DNA of 64,000 bases. Source: Engraulis encrasicolus (taxonomy: Eukaryota > Chordata > Actinopteri > Clupeiformes > Engraulidae). Within the stretch, counting starts at the first letter, position 1, and the number at the start of each line of letters is the position of its first letter. The notes under the pieces are model-generated. The model was not told the DNA's origin. It did not search any database and saw nothing but the letters and a program-made list of their open reading frames with translations. The translations under genes were made by a program, and so were the position numbers. The stretch is taken from the NCBI RefSeq assembly GCF_034702125.1, contig NC_085866.1:13201564-13265563 (forward strand), given 5' to 3'. Positions 11,849 through 21,258 of the stretch are shown here, in pieces.

Positions 11849-14800
11849 TGTCTTTACACGGTAGGGTGTACCGCAGCCACTGCACCTGGCGGGAGTAACC
11901 TCCTGCTCCTTCTGTGCAGTGGCTGGCAACGAAGTCGCTCCTCCCAGACGTCTTCAGCTGAGGGCAGAATTGTACAACATGGACCTGTAGACTTCACAGG
12001 GTTTTCAAGTGGGCACCCCACCGACCTAAATGGTGTTTCGTCAATGAGCCCACGACACCTCGGCAGGGCTTGACAGCAGAACCAGCGTCCTGGAACTGCC
12101 CCCTCTGCCGTTCAGGGCCCTGCTGCACAACTCTGACCCCCCTCTCCCCTGCCAGCCTGTCCCTGCCACCGGTCACTCCTCCTTAGCCACAGCCACCTAG
12201 ATGCCTGTTCCGCCTGCTTGGAGATGCCGTTGACCAGGTTCTTCCGTGTTTTTCCTCTTGCTCCTAGCATCCCTAGTGTTCTCCAAAGGGACTGCCCAGG
12301 GAACCCCCTGCATCCCACCTCAACTGGCAAGTTCCAGGTTCTCCACCCCTTCTGCTGGCTCTCTGCAAGGAGTGGCTGGTACTTGCTCAGCTTGCGTTCG
12401 TGTGCCTCCTCGATCCTCTCCTCCCAGGGTACCGTTAGCTCGATCAAGGCCACCTGTCTTGTTGTGCGAGACCAGAGCACGATATCTGGTCGGAGGTTGG
12501 TAACTGCGATCTCCTCTGGAAACTTGAGTTGCCTACCGAGGTCGACTCTCATCTCCCAGTCTTCTGCTGTGCCAAGGATGCCTTCACAACTGTTCTCCTT
12601 GCCTGCTTTCTCCCCTGGCCTGAGAAAGCCGATGAAGCGGGGGCCTTTGGACTGGGCCTTGGTTCTTTTCCGCTTCCTCTCTCTCTCCAGTCCATCGGCC
12701 AGCTGCGCCAGCACCTTATCGTGGCGCCACCTGAACCTCCCCTCCGCCAGGCTTGCTTGGCAAGATGACAGAATGTGTTCCAGGCTTGCTGGTTTCCTGC
12801 ACTGCACACAAAAGGGGTCCTCTGTCATCTTCCACCTTTGCAGGTTTGTTGGTGTTGGTAGGACATCATAGACAGAGCTCAGCAGGAACTTTAGCCGATG
12901 CCCCTTCATGCTCCAGATGTCTTTCCAACTGAGCGCTCTTCCCCGGACACCGTCCCATCGGGTCCAGCTGCCTTGCTGCCTCATGGCTACTGCCCTAGCT
13001 TGCCTGCTCTCCTCCTCTGCTGCCCTGATTTCTCCTTGCACCATCCCTCGACGGTCTTTCGCCTTTGCCTCCTTCCAGCTCGCACGGGTGATGACTCCCA
13101 GCCCCAGCCTCCCCTGGGTCACCGTCCCCATGATGTCCGCATGTTGAAGTCGATCCTCTGCTTCCTTCAACGCAGAGCTGGCGTCCCATTTCCGACCAGT
13201 CTTCAGTGTGATGTTCGCCTGCCGCACTGCCATATCATCACTATCCCGTAACATCATGGCCAACCGGACCTTGGCCGTCTTGAACTCCTCCACGACAGAT
13301 GTAATCGGTAGCTGTAATTTACTCCCTGAGCTGTAAAGTCCTAGGGAGCAAAAACTTCTCGGGACTGATAGCCATCTCCTGAGGAAGCTGTTGATCTTTC
13401 GCTCCAGAGCCTCCACTGTTGACAAAGGGATCTCGTACACAAGCAATGGCCACAGGAGCCTCGGTAGGACGCCGTGCTGGTAACCCCAGGCCTTGTACCT
13501 CCCCGGTAGGCCACTCCTCTCAAGGGCTTTTAGCCATTCTTCTGCTTGGCTGAGCATCTCCTTTATGCTCACCTTGTCATTTAGGTCGGCTCTGTACCAC
13601 CTTCCTAAGCTCTTAACAGGCTTCTCCGAGACTGTGGGGATGATGTCCTCGCCGATCTTGAACCGGAAGCGGTCTTGAACCCGGCCACGCTTCAGGACTA
13701 GACTCCTCGACTTTGATGGTTTAAATTCCATCCTAGCTGCTGATGTGAGCTCGACCAAGTCCTCCAAGATCCACCTACCCTCCGGGACCGACCTGGCCGT
13801 AATCGTCAAGTCGTCCATGAAGGCCCTGACTGGGACCTGCTGGCTCCCGCTTGACAGCACGGCTCCACGCCTTGGCTTCTCCACTGACTTGACTAGGAGG
13901 TTCATCGCTGCAGCGAAAAGTATCACGGAGATGGTGCACCCGGTTGCGATTCCAACCTCCAGTCTTTGCCAGTTAGTCGTGAAGTCACCCGAGGAGAAGC
14001 GCATCTTGAATCTCCCATAGTAGCTCTGGAGGAGTAGTTGAACCTTGTCAGGGACATGGTAGGCTTTCAGTGTGTACTGGACCAACTTATGGGGCACTGT
14101 TCCATACGCATTTGTTAGGTCCAGCCACAGGACCGCTAGATCTCCGTTGTTCTTCTTAGCGTCTTCAATGATCTTGGAGATGATGCTGTTGTGCTCGATA
14201 CAGCCTGGTACTCCTGGGACTCCTCCCTTTTGTACTGATGTATCAATGTATTTGTTGCTTATCAGAAACTGTGTTAGCCTCTTTGCAACCACTCCGAAGA
14301 ACACTTTGCCTTCCACGTTTAACAGGGATATTGTGCGAAAATCCTTCAGGCTGACGGAATCCTCCTGCTTGGGAATGAAGCATCCCTCGGCTACGAGAAA
14401 ACTGTCTGGCAGATGGTTCTTCCTCCACACCACCTTCAGAAGCCTCCACAGTCGCCGTCTCAGTCGCTCGCAGTTCTTATATACCCTGTACGGAATCCCG
14501 TTTGGCCCCGGTGCGGATGCTCCCCTGGCCTTTCGGATGAAGTCATTAACTTCCTGCCACCTGAGATCTCCAACATCAAACGAGATGGCTGGTTCTGCGG
14601 GACAGCTAAGCTTTCCTTCCAGATGTAGCTCCTCTTCGCGCCTCGGATCGCTGTGCACCTTACGAAGGTGCTCCTCGACCTCCTCCCTCGAAGCCTTCAG
14701 TACTCCCGACATTTTAGCTCCGAGGAGCTCTGACAGATACTTGAAGGGGTTCGTTGTAAATTTCACCCTCTCCTTCTCACGCTTCCTTCTACTCCTCCGC

Positions 14801-15754
14801 TGGCACTCTGCTCTGCGCAAGGTCTTAATGCGCTCCCTCAGGACACCGCGCAACTCTGTCAGTGCTGGTCTTTCCTCCTCCGGAGCCTGCAGGAAAGCCT
14901 TCTTAAGTCTTCTCAGGTCTCCTCTGAGCTTTGCAATTTCCCTTACGCGTCTATTATCCATGCTCTGCTTAGGCCCTTTGATTTGCTTCTGCTCCATCCC
15001 AAAGCGGTCTGCTCCCATGGTCCAGATGATGGTGGACATTGCGAGCAACTTCCTTCCACTGCTGCCAGCAAGAACAGAGTCTAGCACTTGGTCTGCTTCC
15101 CTGTCGAAGGATTCCCAGTCCTTCTTGGCTGCTGCTGTAGGCCACCTCACTGGTGCCCTCCTGTCTTTCCCTTCCACTGAGGACTGTGCTCGCTGCCTCC
15201 TTTCCTGGCTGGCTTCCCTTTCCGCTTGCTGTGGGTCGTCTGGTATGATGTTACTAGATGGGAGGGTGTCGTTGCCTTCGTTGTGAGCCTGGAGATTCTG
15301 GGCGCTGTGGTTGGACACCTGTCCCTGCCTCTCCTCCGTCTCATGAGGTTGCCCTTTGCGTTGCTCACTACTGCGGCGTAAACAACCCATCCTACTCTGA
15401 TGTATCTTCAGACCCCTATCGCCTTTGCAGACCTTTCCACATCTACAGACTCTTGTTGTTCCGATGTTCTGAGTCATTGTCCTTTGATCGTCATCCATGG
15501 TCATAACCGTAGTCTGTCCTGTAGGTCGTTCATCCTCCCCCGCTCTCGCACGACCTTGGGGGTATCTTACAATGTACTTTTCCATAGCGACTTCTGTTGG
15601 GTTTCTCCTTGCGGAGAAAGTGCTTTGGCCTGCCAAGCCTTCACACCCCGTTTCTGGTCTTCCCCAGATGCCAGCAGTCTCTCCCCGCTGTCACCACTCT
15701 TCCGTGGTTGCCAACTAGTCTTTCCTAGCAGCCACTGAGTCATCAGATGTGGAA
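11849..15754 (-). mobile_element. Full-length REL-endonuclease non-LTR retrotransposon (R2/NeSL/Hero group)
   Basis: The element is about 3906 bp on the reverse strand. A 5' leader of about 118 bp (15754-15637) precedes a single intact 1174-codon frame (15636-12112), followed by a 3' untranslated region of about 263 bp ending near GTAAAGACA without a poly(A) tail. Its 3' 535 bp are nearly identical to 15755-16289, which fixes its 3' end and, by the tandem arrangement, its 5' end. It lies inside the hAT relic in the same orientation as that gene. Absence of frame damage indicates recent insertion. Confidence 0.88.
12112..15636 (-). CDS. Non-LTR retrotransposon protein: zinc finger, reverse transcriptase, zinc knuckle, REL endonuclease
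   Basis: This single 1174-residue protein would nick genomic DNA and copy its own RNA into the nick (target-primed reverse transcription). An N-terminal zinc finger sits at residues 64-85 (CRCGKVCK...GLKIHQSRMGC). A basic region follows, then a reverse transcriptase at about 360-640: DFRTISLLN (432-440), the catalytic LDL with Asp506, and FMDD (606-609), where methionine replaces the usual Ala/Val of A/VDD. A CCHC zinc knuckle lies at Cys943, Cys946, His954 and Cys959. The C-terminal restriction-like endonuclease shows RPD (1049-1051), ALIELTVPWE with Glu1066, and RKLSKY (1081-1086). One ORF with a C-terminal REL endonuclease and one N-terminal finger fits the Hero or NeSL/R2 lineages of fish; the clade is inferred. 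The first ATG at 15636 was chosen; Met18 is an alternative. No internal stop or frameshift is present, so it could be active. Confidence 0.9.
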   Translation of the reverse strand: MAGQSTFSARRNPTEVAMEKYIVRYPQGRARAGEDERPTGQTTVMTMDDDQRTMTQNIGTTRVCRCGKVCKGDRGLKIHQSRMGCLRRSSEQRKGQPHETEERQGQVSNHSAQNLQAHNEGNDTLPSSNIIPDDPQQAEREASQERRQRAQSSVEGKDRRAPVRWPTAAAKKDWESFDREADQVLDSVLAGSSGRKLLAMSTIIWTMGADRFGMEQKQIKGPKQSMDNRRVREIAKLRGDLRRLKKAFLQAPEEERPALTELRGVLRERIKTLRRAECQRRSRRKREKERVKFTTNPFKYLSELLGAKMSGVLKASREEVEEHLRKVHSDPRREEELHLEGKLSCPAEPAISFDVGDLRWQEVNDFIRKARGASAPGPNGIPYRVYKNCERLRRRLWRLLKVVWRKNHLPDSFLVAEGCFIPKQEDSVSLKDFRTISLLNVEGKVFFGVVAKRLTQFLISNKYIDTSVQKGGVPGVPGCIEHNSIISKIIEDAKKNNGDLAVLWLDLTNAYGTVPHKLVQYTLKAYHVPDKVQLLLQSYYGRFKMRFSSGDFTTNWQRLEVGIATGCTISVILFAAAMNLLVKSVEKPRRGAVLSSGSQQVPVRAFMDDLTITARSVPEGRWILEDLVELTSAARMEFKPSKSRSLVLKRGRVQDRFRFKIGEDIIPTVSEKPVKSLGRWYRADLNDKVSIKEMLSQAEEWLKALERSGLPGRYKAWGYQHGVLPRLLWPLLVYEIPLSTVEALERKINSFLRRWLSVPRSFCSLGLYSSGSKLQLPITSVVEEFKTAKVRLAMMLRDSDDMAVRQANITLKTGRKWDASSALKEAEDRLQHADIMGTVTQGRLGLGVITRASWKEAKAKDRRGMVQGEIRAAEEESRQARAVAMRQQGSWTRWDGVRGRALSWKDIWSMKGHRLKFLLSSVYDVLPTPTNLQRWKMTEDPFCVQCRKPASLEHILSSCQASLAEGRFRWRHDKVLAQLADGLERERKRKRTKAQSKGPRFIGFLRPGEKAGKENSCEGILGTAEDWEMRVDLGRQLKFPEEIAVTNLRPDIVLWSRTTRQVALIELTVPWEERIEEAHERKLSKYQPLLAESQQKGWRTWNLPVEVGCRGFPGQSLWRTLGMLGARGKTRKNLVNGISKQAEQASRWLWLRRSDRWQGQAGRGEGGQSCAAGP

Positions 15755-16289
15755 TGTCTTTACACGGTAGGGTGTACCGCAGCCACTGCACCTGGCGGGA
15801 GTAACCTCCTGCTCCTTCTGTGCAGTGGCTGGCAACGAAGTCGCTCCTCCCAGACGTCTTCAGCTGAGGGCAGAATTGTACAACATGGACCTGTAGACTT
15901 CACAGGGTTTTCAAGTGGGCACCCCACCGACCTAAATGGTGTTTCGTCAATGAGCCCACGACACCTCGGCAGGGCTTGACAGCAGAACCAGCGTCCTGGA
16001 ACTGCCCCCTCTGCCGTTCAGGGCCCTGCTGCACAACTCTGACCCCCCTCTCCCCTGCCAGCCTGTCCCTGCCACCGGTCACTCCTCCTTAGCCACAGCC
16101 ACCTAGATGCCTGTTCCGCCTGCTTGGAGATGCCGTTGACCAGGTTCTTCCGCGTCTTTCCTCTTGCTCCTAGCATCCCTAGTGTTCTCCAAAGGGACTG
16201 CCCAGGGAACCCCCTGCATCCCACCTCAACTGGCAAGTTCCAGGTTCTCCACCCCTTCTGCTGGCTCTCTGCAAGGAGTGGCTGGTACT
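15755..16289 (-). mobile_element. 5'-truncated copy of the same retrotransposon, head-to-tail with the full-length copy
   Basis: These 535 bp correspond to 11849-12383 with only a couple of differences seen by eye (for example near 12248 versus 16154). They hold the end of the endonuclease domain and the 3' untranslated region. The upstream junction at 16286-16289 shows microhomology (AGTACC) between element and hAT sequence, typical of 5' truncation. Downstream it joins directly to the 5' end of the full-length copy. The open frame is fused in frame to hAT codons (EIKHEIQ then YQPLL), which I regard as accidental. Confidence 0.88.
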
Positions 16290-16938
16290 GAATCTCATGC
16301 TTTATTTCATCAGTGACAGTGGCAGAAATTAAATCATTTTGAATGGTATGAGAGATACCAGTGAACAATGGAGGTGATTGGAACTGTGTTGCCACCACAT
16401 GATCGTATTTTGACAATGTTTCCAGTAATTTATCTTATTTGCAGATTCACTGCTCTCATCATGTCCTCTGAAGGATGACTCCTGTCGACCAAGCAGTGAG
16501 GTGACCAAGCAGTGAGGTGACATCAATGATGCGGTTCAAGAATGCCCTGTTCTTTTGAACCATCTCATTATGCCTGGCCACATGGATCTGCACACCCTCA
16601 TTGACTGCATGTTCCACCCTGAATCTGACAAGACAGCTCAGCCTGGCACATGCATTTACATGTTCACTGCTAATTTCGTGTCATTTGCATGCCCTTTTGA
16701 AACTGTGCAGGTCATCAAATCCCACTTTTGACCAAATGCAAGATCCATTTACAAATCCATTTATTAAAAGACATGGCCAACAGTACATCTTCCTCGTCAC
16801 GGGACTCCCAGTTAGCCAGTTGACTTTCTCGTACCACGAGAGCTGAAAGAAACGGTTGTTCTTCCCTATCTTTTTTACCAAACCAATATCAGGCGTTGGT
16901 CTGCCCTGCTCCTTGATTTTTAATTTTTTCTTCATAAG
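16290..16938 (-). pseudogene. hAT-family transposase relic, 5' part (zinc finger and N-terminal core)
   Basis: The reverse-strand frame starting at 16935 reads MKKKLKIKEQGRP, then FFQLSWYEKVNWLTGSP and MYCWPCLLI, the CxxC half of a TTF-type zinc finger as in ZMYM1-like hAT proteins. After SFKRACK a TGA stop (about 16681) replaces a codon, but the frame continues with recognisable sequence (HEISSEHVNACARLSCLV). Further on, a 16-bp tandem duplication (about 16488-16519) shifts the frame by one, and another shift occurs near 16416. The last codons before the retrotransposons are DEIKHEIQ; the next residues of the same protein (SAPFYAC) appear at 11848, across the insertion. The gene was dead or dying independently of the retrotransposons. 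Confidence 0.8.
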
Positions 16939-17707
16939 GAAGACTGGAAAATGGCTTCGCCAGAATGTAATCTACGATGCTTGGCATTTTACACAGCTTT
17001 CCTGCAAGCTAGCTAGCCCCCTCAAAAATACCTCAAATAAACAAAGTTTTGAAGATGGAAAATTAAAAAAGGGTAACGCACGTGACAGCAATATTAACAC
17101 TTTATTCACAAGACTATATTTACAAGAATATGTACACAAAATTGGGATATACCGCAATGAATAGCTTTCTCACTTGCTCACACGACTAGACGTCTCAGCT
17201 CGCAAATCCGCATGGGACTGGCACGTAAGACGACTGCTGTCTGACTATATTTTTGGGAAGGGATAAAAGTCCAGCCTATTTCAGGGTTCATCCAATCACA
17301 AGTCTGAGCTGCAGTCTCCGGTCCCTTCCCCTCTATCTCTCTTCTCCCTTCACTCCCACTGAGGCGCAGTCCTCAAAACCAAAAAAAAATCATGGCAATA
17401 ACCAAGGAGTGTTTAGCATATTTGCCATTGAAGGGTAAGGGTATAATCTCACATGCCATTGAAGTCCATTGAGACTCGACTCGCTTGCGTTGTCATGAGC
17501 GGGAAAAAAAAACTTGTGCGAGCCTTGGGATCTTATTACAGATTGGTTTCATCTCTCAGTTGAGCACATGCATTTTCTATGGAGCTGGATCTGAAATAGC
17601 AATGTTATTAAGTCGGGTAAAGCATTAGTTTACATAGCCTATTCTCCGTGATTTTGGACAGGAGGCGGCGCCTCCCTTGTACTAAAAGAGGAATCGCCTC
17701 TGCTGCA
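16939..17707. other. Unassigned interval upstream of the hAT relic
   Basis: May include the 5' untranslated end of the hAT element. I cannot find an inverted terminal repeat that pairs with a 3' end near 10.5 kb, so the element boundary is not defined. No gene is recognised. Confidence 0.35.
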
Positions 17708-18490
17708 GGTGCACATACTGCCCGAGCTCTCAGTGGCACCCTGTACTCCCGAGCTCAAGAATGTTTGCTGCATAGACATTTCTCGGCTGTGGCAGTACTT
17801 CAGCACCACGGCCAGCGATCTTGCCCAATACGCCACGTAGTCTCTCAGCTTCTTGAGTGCAGTGGTCCCTGCAGACCCCGTGAAGCAATTTGATGATCAG
17901 TCCAACGCGTGGACAGCCACTCTCCTGCGAGAGCGGCACGATCACAAGAAGTCCGAAGATGCCGGTGTTTTTGCCCTTGCTTCCTTCCAGTTCACCTTGC
18001 TCCATTGCTCTCCAACCATCATCTGCTGGGGGTTGTCCGCTCAGAGTTCACACATATCTGCGGCTGCAGATACTGCCCGAGCTCTCAGTGGCACCCTGTA
18101 CTCCCGAGCTTAAGAATGTTTGCTGCATAAACATTTCTCAGCCGTGGTGGTACTTCAGCACCACGGTCAGCGATTTTGCCCAATACCCCACGTAATCTCT
18201 CAGCTTCTGGGTGCAGTGGTCCCTGCAGACCCCGTGAAGCACTTTGATTATCAGTCCACCGCGTGGACAGCCACTCTCCTGCAAGAGCGGCACGATCACG
18301 AGAAGTCCGTTCTCCAGCGAGAATGAAGATGCCGGTGTTTTTGCCCTAGCTTCCTTCCAGTTCACCTCGATCCATTGCTCTCCAACCACCATCGTCCGCT
18401 CAGAGTTCACACATATCTGCGGGTACAGATTCTGCCCGAGCTCTCAGTGACACCCCGTACTCCCGAGCTTGAGAATGTTCTGTGAGAGTG
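17708..18490. repeat. Tandem repeat, about 357-bp unit, two and a bit copies
   Basis: The marker CCCGAGCTCTCAGTG occurs at 17721, 18076 and 18435, giving spacings of 355 and 359. Between markers the copies share GCAGTGGTCCCTGCAGACCC and GGACAGCCACTCTCCTGC. The third copy is truncated after about 55 bp. Open frames across it on both strands have no recognised product. It could be the tandem 5' region of a retroelement, but no partner coding region is seen. Confidence 0.75.
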
Positions 18491-20252
18491 GCACGATGGT
18501 TTTGCCAGTGCGGACCAAACGATGGATTCACACCGAGATATTCACGTTCGCTTAACGTGTCCGGGAGCATCGTGAGTTCGAGAGGTTTGCAGGCTGTCTA
18601 CATTACATTAAATTATAACCAAAGCGACTTTCAAAAGAGGACATAATCAAGTCAACATCACACATGCAGTTGCAAAGAGGGGTTAGTTTTTAGTAAATAA
18701 AGAGTAAATAATGAGTACATACACAACACACACAAACATAAACTAAACTAAACTAAAAATCATGTCAAGAGTCTGCCCTGGGGCTAGGCCAGCTCAAGCA
18801 TTAGTCTAGATACTCTCGAAAGAGGAAGGTCTTTACTTGTTGTTTCTTGAAGGCTGCAAGAGATGTGCTTAGTCTTGCTGCTTCTGGGAGACCGTTCCAC
18901 CACTTGGGTACAACAACGGAGAACAATCATGACTGGGAGTACCTAGAGCGACTGGATGGCAGAGCCAGACGGCTTGTGCTGGATGAGCGCAGTTCTCTTC
19001 CTTGTCTAGTTGTCCCCTTTTACATTATACAGTCAGCGTCCACATTCTATGCAGCAGCCATTCATTTTCAATTGGAATTTTCATCCCGGACATGTCTGGT
19101 CTGCCGTTCGCGGGGCCGGACATGCGCCGCATTTACACCACGCTCCTGTGTGCAAGGCATGATACCTCCAGACACGTTAAGTGGACGTCTCGCACTTGCG
19201 GTGTTTAAGCACTGTTACATTCCACGCAACATAGGAGGTAGATAGACGGGAGGAGACGCCTACTCTTCAGATAAACATGTCAGGAAGTAGTCGGTAAGTG
19301 TGGAGTCAGGATAGGAAGCTAGAAGAGGAGAGAGAGAGATGGGACAGAAATGGCGGAAGAGGGATGGGATTTCAGAATTTCTTGAAATAATCCCATCGAA
19401 GGCTGACCTGGCAGGGCAGACACTCCTCGAGTGAGGGTCCATGGAAAAAGCTGTAAGCATGGGAAAACACGCAGTTAGAGAGGGTACAGACTAGCCTGGT
19501 CCTGACCATGCCATAATACTACCATTTCCATTTCGTATTCATGGTCTGGACTGACGCCATTGCAGGAAGCAGGAAGGACATTTTCGGAAAAATTAGGATT
19601 TAACTTATAAGTTGTTGAACAAACATGTCTGACGTGACGTCTATCTATGGCCATGTAGGACCGTTTAACAGACATGTCTGACAGAAAATCCCACCGTAGG
19701 ATAAAATTACAATGTAGGACCGTTTGTCAGAACACCTGCACAAATCCTACTGGTCAACATCGCTCCACAGAAGACAGGTACCAGACGTAGTGCGGAGCCA
19801 AGTGTCTTGGCGGAAGTACGTAGGATGGCGCGCGAGGCTAGGTACAGACAGCTTCATTAAAGATTTTGCAGATGGCTTGGCCGTTGAAGTAAGAGACAGG
19901 ACGAGGGATGGATGGAAGAGGATGCTGTGGGGGCTGTTTTAAGAGTGGGGGCAACGGAACACTGAAAGCGGTTCTGGGGCACAGGTCTGCCGAGTTGCCG
20001 TGAGAAGAGCAGATGTTGCATGGCAGGGTGCGTTGGTCACTGAAATGGCGTATGAAAGGTCCGTGTCTACCACTGACCAATTCAGGCGGACATTGAACGT
20101 ACGAGGACTTACTCATAAAATAAGTTTCCACCGTATTGGAGACAAAAGTCAGCTAGTTGGATGAGGGGGGAAGAGGATGGACCATCGTCTTCAGCAGTGC
20201 TCGCTGAGGGCCTGGGGTATTCTTCTAGGAGCTTGTACGTTTTAAATAAGCA
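18491..20252. other. Unassigned interval, probably repeat-derived
   Basis: Near 18598-18640 the sequence ACCAAAGCGACTT resembles, in reverse, the 3' tail common to fish SINE/L2-type retroposons. The remainder (18780-20130) has moderate GC content and short open frames without recognised products; it may belong to a retroelement I cannot identify. Confidence 0.35.
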
Positions 20253-20641
20253 CAGTGTAACCAATGTAGCAACTTTGTTGCTAGATTTAGCAACTTTTTG
20301 ACGTCCCTGGTGACTAAAAATCTCATCTAGCCACTTAAGCGTCTTTTTGGTGCATTGCATGCATTTCAATGACAAAATCATTGTTTTTCAATATAATTGT
20401 AACTGCGCCGCCGTCAGAAGCATTTCTCACGGTTAAGCAGGGCAGCAGATTAGCTCTGATCTCCAAACAGTAGCTAACACTGCCCATTTGTACTGTGAAT
20501 GAAGGCATGTGGGCACGTGTTCTAGGGATCAGTGTGTCGTGTGTGACGCTGTGACGTCATACGTAATGTCATGATGTCATCTAGCGACTTTTCAGCGAGC
20601 CAATAGCATCTTTCGCTATTTTATTTTTTTTTGCAACACTG
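20253..20641 (-). mobile_element. hAT-type element, CAGTGT ends
   Basis: Ends CAGTGTAACCAATG and TTTTGCAACACTG; the octamer AATAAGCA flanks both sides exactly (20245-20252 and 20642-20649). Related in inverse orientation to 24783-25566: both contain TTTTTGACGTCCCTGG or its complement and a TGATGTCATCTAGCGACTTT-like stretch. Confidence 0.85.
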
Positions 20642-21258
20642 AATAAGCAAGCAAGCATAATAAACGCTACTTAGAGATTACAGTAAGTGGGACTTGCTGG
20701 GGCATGCCCACTTTTTGCCATAGATGGAGCACGACACAGCTCAATCAAAAAGCAAAAAGTGGCGGCTGAGTCGCGCCAGAGACGGTTTAGATCGAGACGG
20801 GACAGATGGCGGCCATCTTGTTGACGTCTTCGGGGTGCTATTTCGCAATTATGTAGACCAGATCTCAGAGTCAATGGGAAAAATTAATGGGGAAACTGAG
20901 TATAGGACAGGGAAGAACCCAGCGGTTGTGAAAACCATATGGTTGAAACCACCGTGAAAAACTGATCAATCTAGACTGCTTGGTTGTGTTATACGAGTCA
21001 AAACAAAGCTTTTTAAGCCACTTTTCTCACGTTTTTTTGACAGAGCGCAGGCGCAGTAGTTCCGTGATGACACGAGAGCAACGGCTTTCACAACTGAGCA
21101 TGCGCATCATTTCGCGTGCGTCGATGCAGCCAGCCAGATGATTGGATCACTGGCACCGCAGCTCAGCAGGCACATTGGCTCTTGTTACCAGAAAGGCGGG
21201 AGATGTGCGGGTAGATGCCATATTTGCGTTACGAATCTTCACCGTTAATTTCTATGTA
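20642..21258. other. Unassigned interval
   Basis: Contains a short open frame at 20724-20957 (78 codons) without recognised domains. No promoter, splice or transposon structure is supported. Confidence 0.35.

Noticed and set aside
12218..12871. 217-codon + strand frame
   Set aside because: Also an antisense shadow of the retrotransposon endonuclease region.
14072..15286. 404-codon frame on the + strand
   Set aside because: It is antisense to the retrotransposon reverse transcriptase frame, has no recognisable domain, and is explained by the codon bias of the real gene.
16018..16416. hAT-retrotransposon fusion protein
   Set aside because: The frame crosses the truncation junction by chance; upstream hAT frames are broken and the retrotransposon part is a C-terminal scrap.
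10542..16938. Domesticated hAT host gene
   Set aside because: Several frameshifts, a stop and a 4.4-kb insertion rule out a functional protein in this copy.
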